This document shows, piece after piece, positions 60,897 through 64,000 of a DNA stretch of 64,000 bases. The stretch covers positions 17,179,501 through 17,243,500 of the forward strand of contig NC_073355.2 of NCBI RefSeq assembly GCF_027580225.2. The letters run 5' to 3'. The translations under genes were made by a program, and so were the position numbers. Under the pieces are notes generated by a model. That model had not been told where the DNA came from. It worked only from the letters and a program-made list of their open reading frames with translations, and searched no databases. This DNA comes from Misgurnus anguillicaudatus (Eukaryota > Chordata > Actinopteri > Cypriniformes > Cobitidae). The stretch's first letter is position 1. Each line of letters begins with the position of its first letter.

Positions 60897-61015
60897 CGGA
60901 GCCGATGGTGTAGTGGGCAGCGCTCTGACATGTGGTGCTTTCGCACTTTCGGCGACCCGAGTTCGATTCCCGGCTCGTGGTCATTTGCCGACCCCATACC
61001 CTCGCTCCTCTCCTC
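60897..61015 (+). mobile_element. SINE head that still folds like a tRNA with a long variable arm
   Basis: GAGCCG and CGGCTC can pair as an acceptor stem. TGGTGTAGTGGGC is a good box A and GAGTTCGATTCCC a near-perfect box B. GTGCTTTCGCAC could form an extra arm as in serine or leucine tRNAs. A pyrimidine-rich CCCTCGCTCCTCTCCTCT tail follows. This is a tRNA-derived SINE rather than a tRNA gene, because no clean anticodon arm is visible. Confidence 0.6.
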
Positions 61016-61029
61016 TATCACTGTTTAAT

Positions 61030-61064
61030 GGCCAAAATGGCCAAAATGGCAAAAATGGCCAAAA
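61030..61064. repeat. Short tandem repeat of GCCAAAATG
   Basis: About four imperfect 9-bp units directly after the SINE. Confidence 0.8.
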
Positions 61065-62381
61065 AAGTACCTTTAAATAATTACTAGTTACCCCAATTGA
61101 CATTTTTGCAATTATCCCCCAATTCAAAATTAAATAAAACCAGAAATTTTAGACTTGGTCCTCAAAAAAGTAAACGTATGCAAGTAATCGGCTAATTTGT
61201 TTTGAATTTTTAACCCTTTTACATGTAATCTAACCATATGGACACAAAATATTTAACGTCACGTCATTGACCCCCATACAACTGGTGAGGTGTTTAAGTC
61301 TGAATTTAAACTGGTTATTAACTAAAAAACTGAAAAGATTTTAGGTGAAATAAACCTGTGTGATCTGTCAAAGGGTCATTGCCAAAATGTGTCTGGTTTT
61401 CAGCATTCGCTCTCCTGGAAGGTAAAATCCTGTGTAAATCATAAGTGATGTCAGATCCGCCTAGAACGATTTAATCCATCGCAATCGATTTGAAAGTTTC
61501 AAAAATCCGTCTGCTTTACAGAAATCTCTGCGAGCTTTAAAAGAGAACAGTCGACGCTCTGGGCCTTATACAGTACAGCATGTACAGAAACAACCGTTCC
61601 CCTGACTCTTACAAAAGAAAACGCTGTACGCTCGTTTTTCTGCATAGCCAAACAGAGCTGCCAGACGTGTGTTTAAGCATGATCCATTCAGCAGGGTTTT
61701 CACTGCTCTGCCATGTCAAATCAATGCTTTCAAGGGAAGCACGAGTCAGCCATGTTGGATTCGGTTCTGCTTTGGGAAATAAGTGGATCATATTGGATGC
61801 ATTACCATACCCGTGTGACTTAGGCGCTCGCTCTCTCATATTCAAAAAGGAGATCATTGCACAGCATGTGATAAATGTCACCTCAGAGCAATGACCCGCA
61901 TTATGTATTACCCCTGCTGCAGGCGTCCTACTGCACGTCTGTGATCAGCTGTGGCTACTTACCCCCCATGTCGACTTCCTCACACTGTCTATATGGAAAA
62001 TCAAACCCCTGACACTCGGGAAAAATGAGTATGCGTTTAAAACATAAAAGAGGGCTGGTGTACGCTTTATCTTCTGTAATTGTTAAGCATTCTTTTTCCT
62101 AAACGTATAGGCCAAGCCACATATCTAAATTATGTTTGAACGGTTTTGGCAAGCAGAAAGCCTCTAAACTAAAACTGACAATAATCACTCACTCCAAGAT
62201 ACTTTTATTATTTACTCAGCCTCATGTCATTTCAAACCTTATGACTGAATATCCACAAGTGACTTTTTGATTATTGATGACAAACTGGAAGATTTTCAGT
62301 GAAAAACAATTTACATTTAATGCTGTTTTTCTTGTAAAGCTATTGTGTGGTCTCAAATTTGAAATACGGTGCATGAGGTGT
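61065..62381. other. Non-coding sequence without recognisable features
   Basis: The overlapping open frames at 61.58-61.89 kb occur on both strands and have no recognisable domain. The block 61.5-62.0 kb is repeat-free and could be conserved sequence. Nothing identifies a gene. Confidence 0.3.
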
Positions 62382-62633
62382 ACACTCTCAGGAAAGGTAT
62401 ACTATCAGAAAAAATTATCCCTAGCTGTAAGTGGTGCGGTACACTTTCAAAAAAATACACCTCAGAGGTACATAGTGGTACCAAAGAGTATAAATTAGTA
62501 CCTTAAAGGTACATATCTGTACCAATTGTATACATATCTGTACCTAAATGGTAAATATTACGCCGACCCTTTTAAATATCACTGCCCCAGTGACAGATTG
62601 GGACAATATTTGGACCCTTTTTTGACAGTGTAC
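62382..62633. repeat. GGTACC/CCCCAGTGACA repeat family member
   Basis: Begins ACACTCTCAGGAAAGGTATA, has repeated GGTAC words, CTGCCCCAGTGACAG near the right side and ends TTTGACAGTGTAC. The ends CAGTGT/ACACTC suggest a MITE. Confidence 0.7.
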
Positions 62634-62645
62634 AAAAACTGTCAC

Positions 62646-62886
62646 TGGATCGGTACACTGCAAATATTGTATTTTTGAAGTAAAAATATTGAAAATGTCT
62701 TAAATCAAGACAGATATACTTGAAAAGCAAAAATGGCCTTAGATATTAAGTCTACTTTTTTGAAAAACAAGAAAATGAAGAGAATTCATACTCAAGTTAA
62801 AATAAGAAAAATAAACTTAATTCAAGTTTCAGTTCAAGTGTAATTTTTCTTACCGCACTGGCAAAAATACTTAATTACTTGTTTTA
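62646..62886. repeat. CACTGCAAA..-type AT-rich repeat
   Basis: CACTGCAAATATTG.. to CCGCACTGGCAAAAATAC, with TCTTAAATCAAGACA and AACTTGAATTAAG-like words. Related in layout to 30826-31084. Confidence 0.45.
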
Positions 62887-62890
62887 TTAA

Positions 62891-63443
62891 AGTGCACCTA
62901 TTTCGTTGCTAAAAACAACATTATTTTGTGTATTTGGTATAATGTGTTTGTGTGGTTTATGGTTAAAAAAACACTTTATTTCACATACCGTACATTTTTG
63001 TAGCTCCAGATGTACTGCTATCCTTAAACGCATTGATTTTGTGCGAAACTCATCGATTTGAAAAGCTTTGTGTCCCTGATTGGCCAGCTAATCAGTTTGT
63101 TGTAATTGGCCGGAACACCTCTGACATCAGCCAAAAATGTGACGCTCTTTACAATGTTTGAAAGATTCGCTCACAATGAAATGCTAACAAGAGTTAACTT
63201 ACAAGCTGAGTCCGAAGCGTGAGGAATTATGATAATGTCGGTCTTGTCTACATCACCAATCCCAGGAAGTGAACTGTTGCCTACAATCTGTGTGTTTGTT
63301 GTAGTCCAAGAAAAGAGATTTATGTTGGAGAGGATAACTTGCGTCATTGTTTACTTTGGGGTTTGTACCTTTTGCATATCGTTAACATGTACTAATACAC
63401 ACCAAAGGAAATGTAAATACGTGAATCGGACCATAGTTGCTCT
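62891..63443. mobile_element. MITE with TTAA target duplication
   Basis: AGTGCACCTAT at the left and the inverted right end AGAGCAACTATGG are imperfect terminal repeats. TTAA lies immediately outside both (62887-62890 and 63444-63447), as in Kolobok or piggyBac elements. 553 bp, no transposase. Confidence 0.75.
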
Positions 63444-63461
63444 TTAAGACATTAATTTTTT

Positions 63462-63990
63462 TCATACCCTTTCAAAAAGTACACCTTTGTAGCTAAAGTG
63501 TGCATATTTGTAGCCTGGCTCCACCCTCCTACGTGCTTCCGCTTAATTTTCTTTTCGCTTCAGCACAACGTCTGGGACTGCTGTGTAGAGTTTCGTTTTC
63601 TCCAGGAAAAATCTGCAGGTCCAATCAGCGAACAGAGGGGGGTGGCTAAGAACGATGACGTTGAGGTCGTGCGCCAGACTGGGTGACATACGTTACGATC
63701 AAACGTTAGCGATTGGTTATGGCAGATTCAGAGTGACTCTGGGCAGATCCAATAGTTTTAAACTTCAACAGAGGACCCTCTTTAACGGTGTAACGCTTTG
63801 CAATGAAGCGTGGCCAGACTCTCTGTACAAATGAAATGAATGTACGAGAGTCTGGTTGGACCACGCTATAGGATATTTGTACCTTAAAGGTAAATGTTGG
63901 TGCCTCAAAGGTGCCTATCTGTGTATATAAAGGTCTACGGTCCCAGTGACAGCTTTTGTATGTTTCTCCTGACAGCATATGGGCTACTTT
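63462..63990. repeat. GGTACC-type repeat split by another element
   Basis: CCCTTTCAAAAAGTACACC at the left and GTACCTTAAAGGTAAATG..GGTCCCAGTGACAG at the right are the two halves of a member of the GGTACC family. They are separated by the element at 63511-63872. Confidence 0.6.
63511..63872. mobile_element. Element with TAGCSTGG..CCA ends inserted in the GGTACC repeat
   Basis: TAGCCTGGCTCCACC at the left resembles the complement of the right end TGGTTGGACCACGCTA. ATATTTGTA occurs on both sides (63504-63512 and 63873-63881), which may be a duplicated 9-bp target. The exact edges are ambiguous by 2-3 bp. No coding. Confidence 0.5.
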
Positions 63991-64000
63991 TATGGTATGT

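Noticed and set aside
60897..60985. A functional tRNA gene
   Set aside because: Box A, box B and the acceptor stem are present, but no clean anticodon arm is seen, and a SINE-type pyrimidine tail follows.

Overview
The window looks like nuclear DNA from a teleost, most likely a cypriniform (carp, loach or zebrafish-type) fish. Three things point there: split genes with GT/AG introns, a dense load of non-autonomous DNA transposons, foldback elements and tRNA-derived SINE fragments of the kind common in cyprinid genomes, and a fish-type trypsin-like serine protease cluster. The species call is inference. There are no bacterial-style operons.

Region 1, 1-9.7 kb, minus strand, holds the only convincing host genes. 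Three copies (C, B, A in transcription order) of a trypsin-fold domain each have the same exon pattern (157, 269, 146 and 253 nt, identical phases). Only C has a signal-peptide exon, and it lies just below a TATA box. The exon phases would let C, B and A splice into one secreted polyserase-type protein. Each domain has lost something a working trypsin needs: C has Tyr for Asp194, a Cys at the position of Gly216 and a changed activation site; B has Gly for Asp189; A has Gln for catalytic His57. None has a basic residue before the activation site. Broken copies of the signal exons upstream of B show that B once had its own start. A DIRS-like element sits in the intron between these relics and B.

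Region 2, 9.7-64 kb, shows no host gene I can support. It alternates between (a) transposon clusters, many with readable target-site duplications: an LTR element with a PIF/Harbinger MITE nested in it, hAT elements with 8-bp duplications, a TTAA element, a THAP-type transposon relic, long foldbacks, and three families whose target sites are 4 bp; and (b) stretches of 1-4 kb without repeats, rich in TAATTA, ATTTAAAT and ATTA-type words, which look like a gene desert that may carry conserved regulatory elements. No target gene is visible.

The most unusual items are the apparently catalytically impaired three-domain protease with intact reading frames and splice sites; the 4-bp-target transposon families whose interiors repeat short family-specific phrases; and a patch at 57.2-57.6 kb where pieces of two transposons sit between identical 110-bp copies of local sequence.
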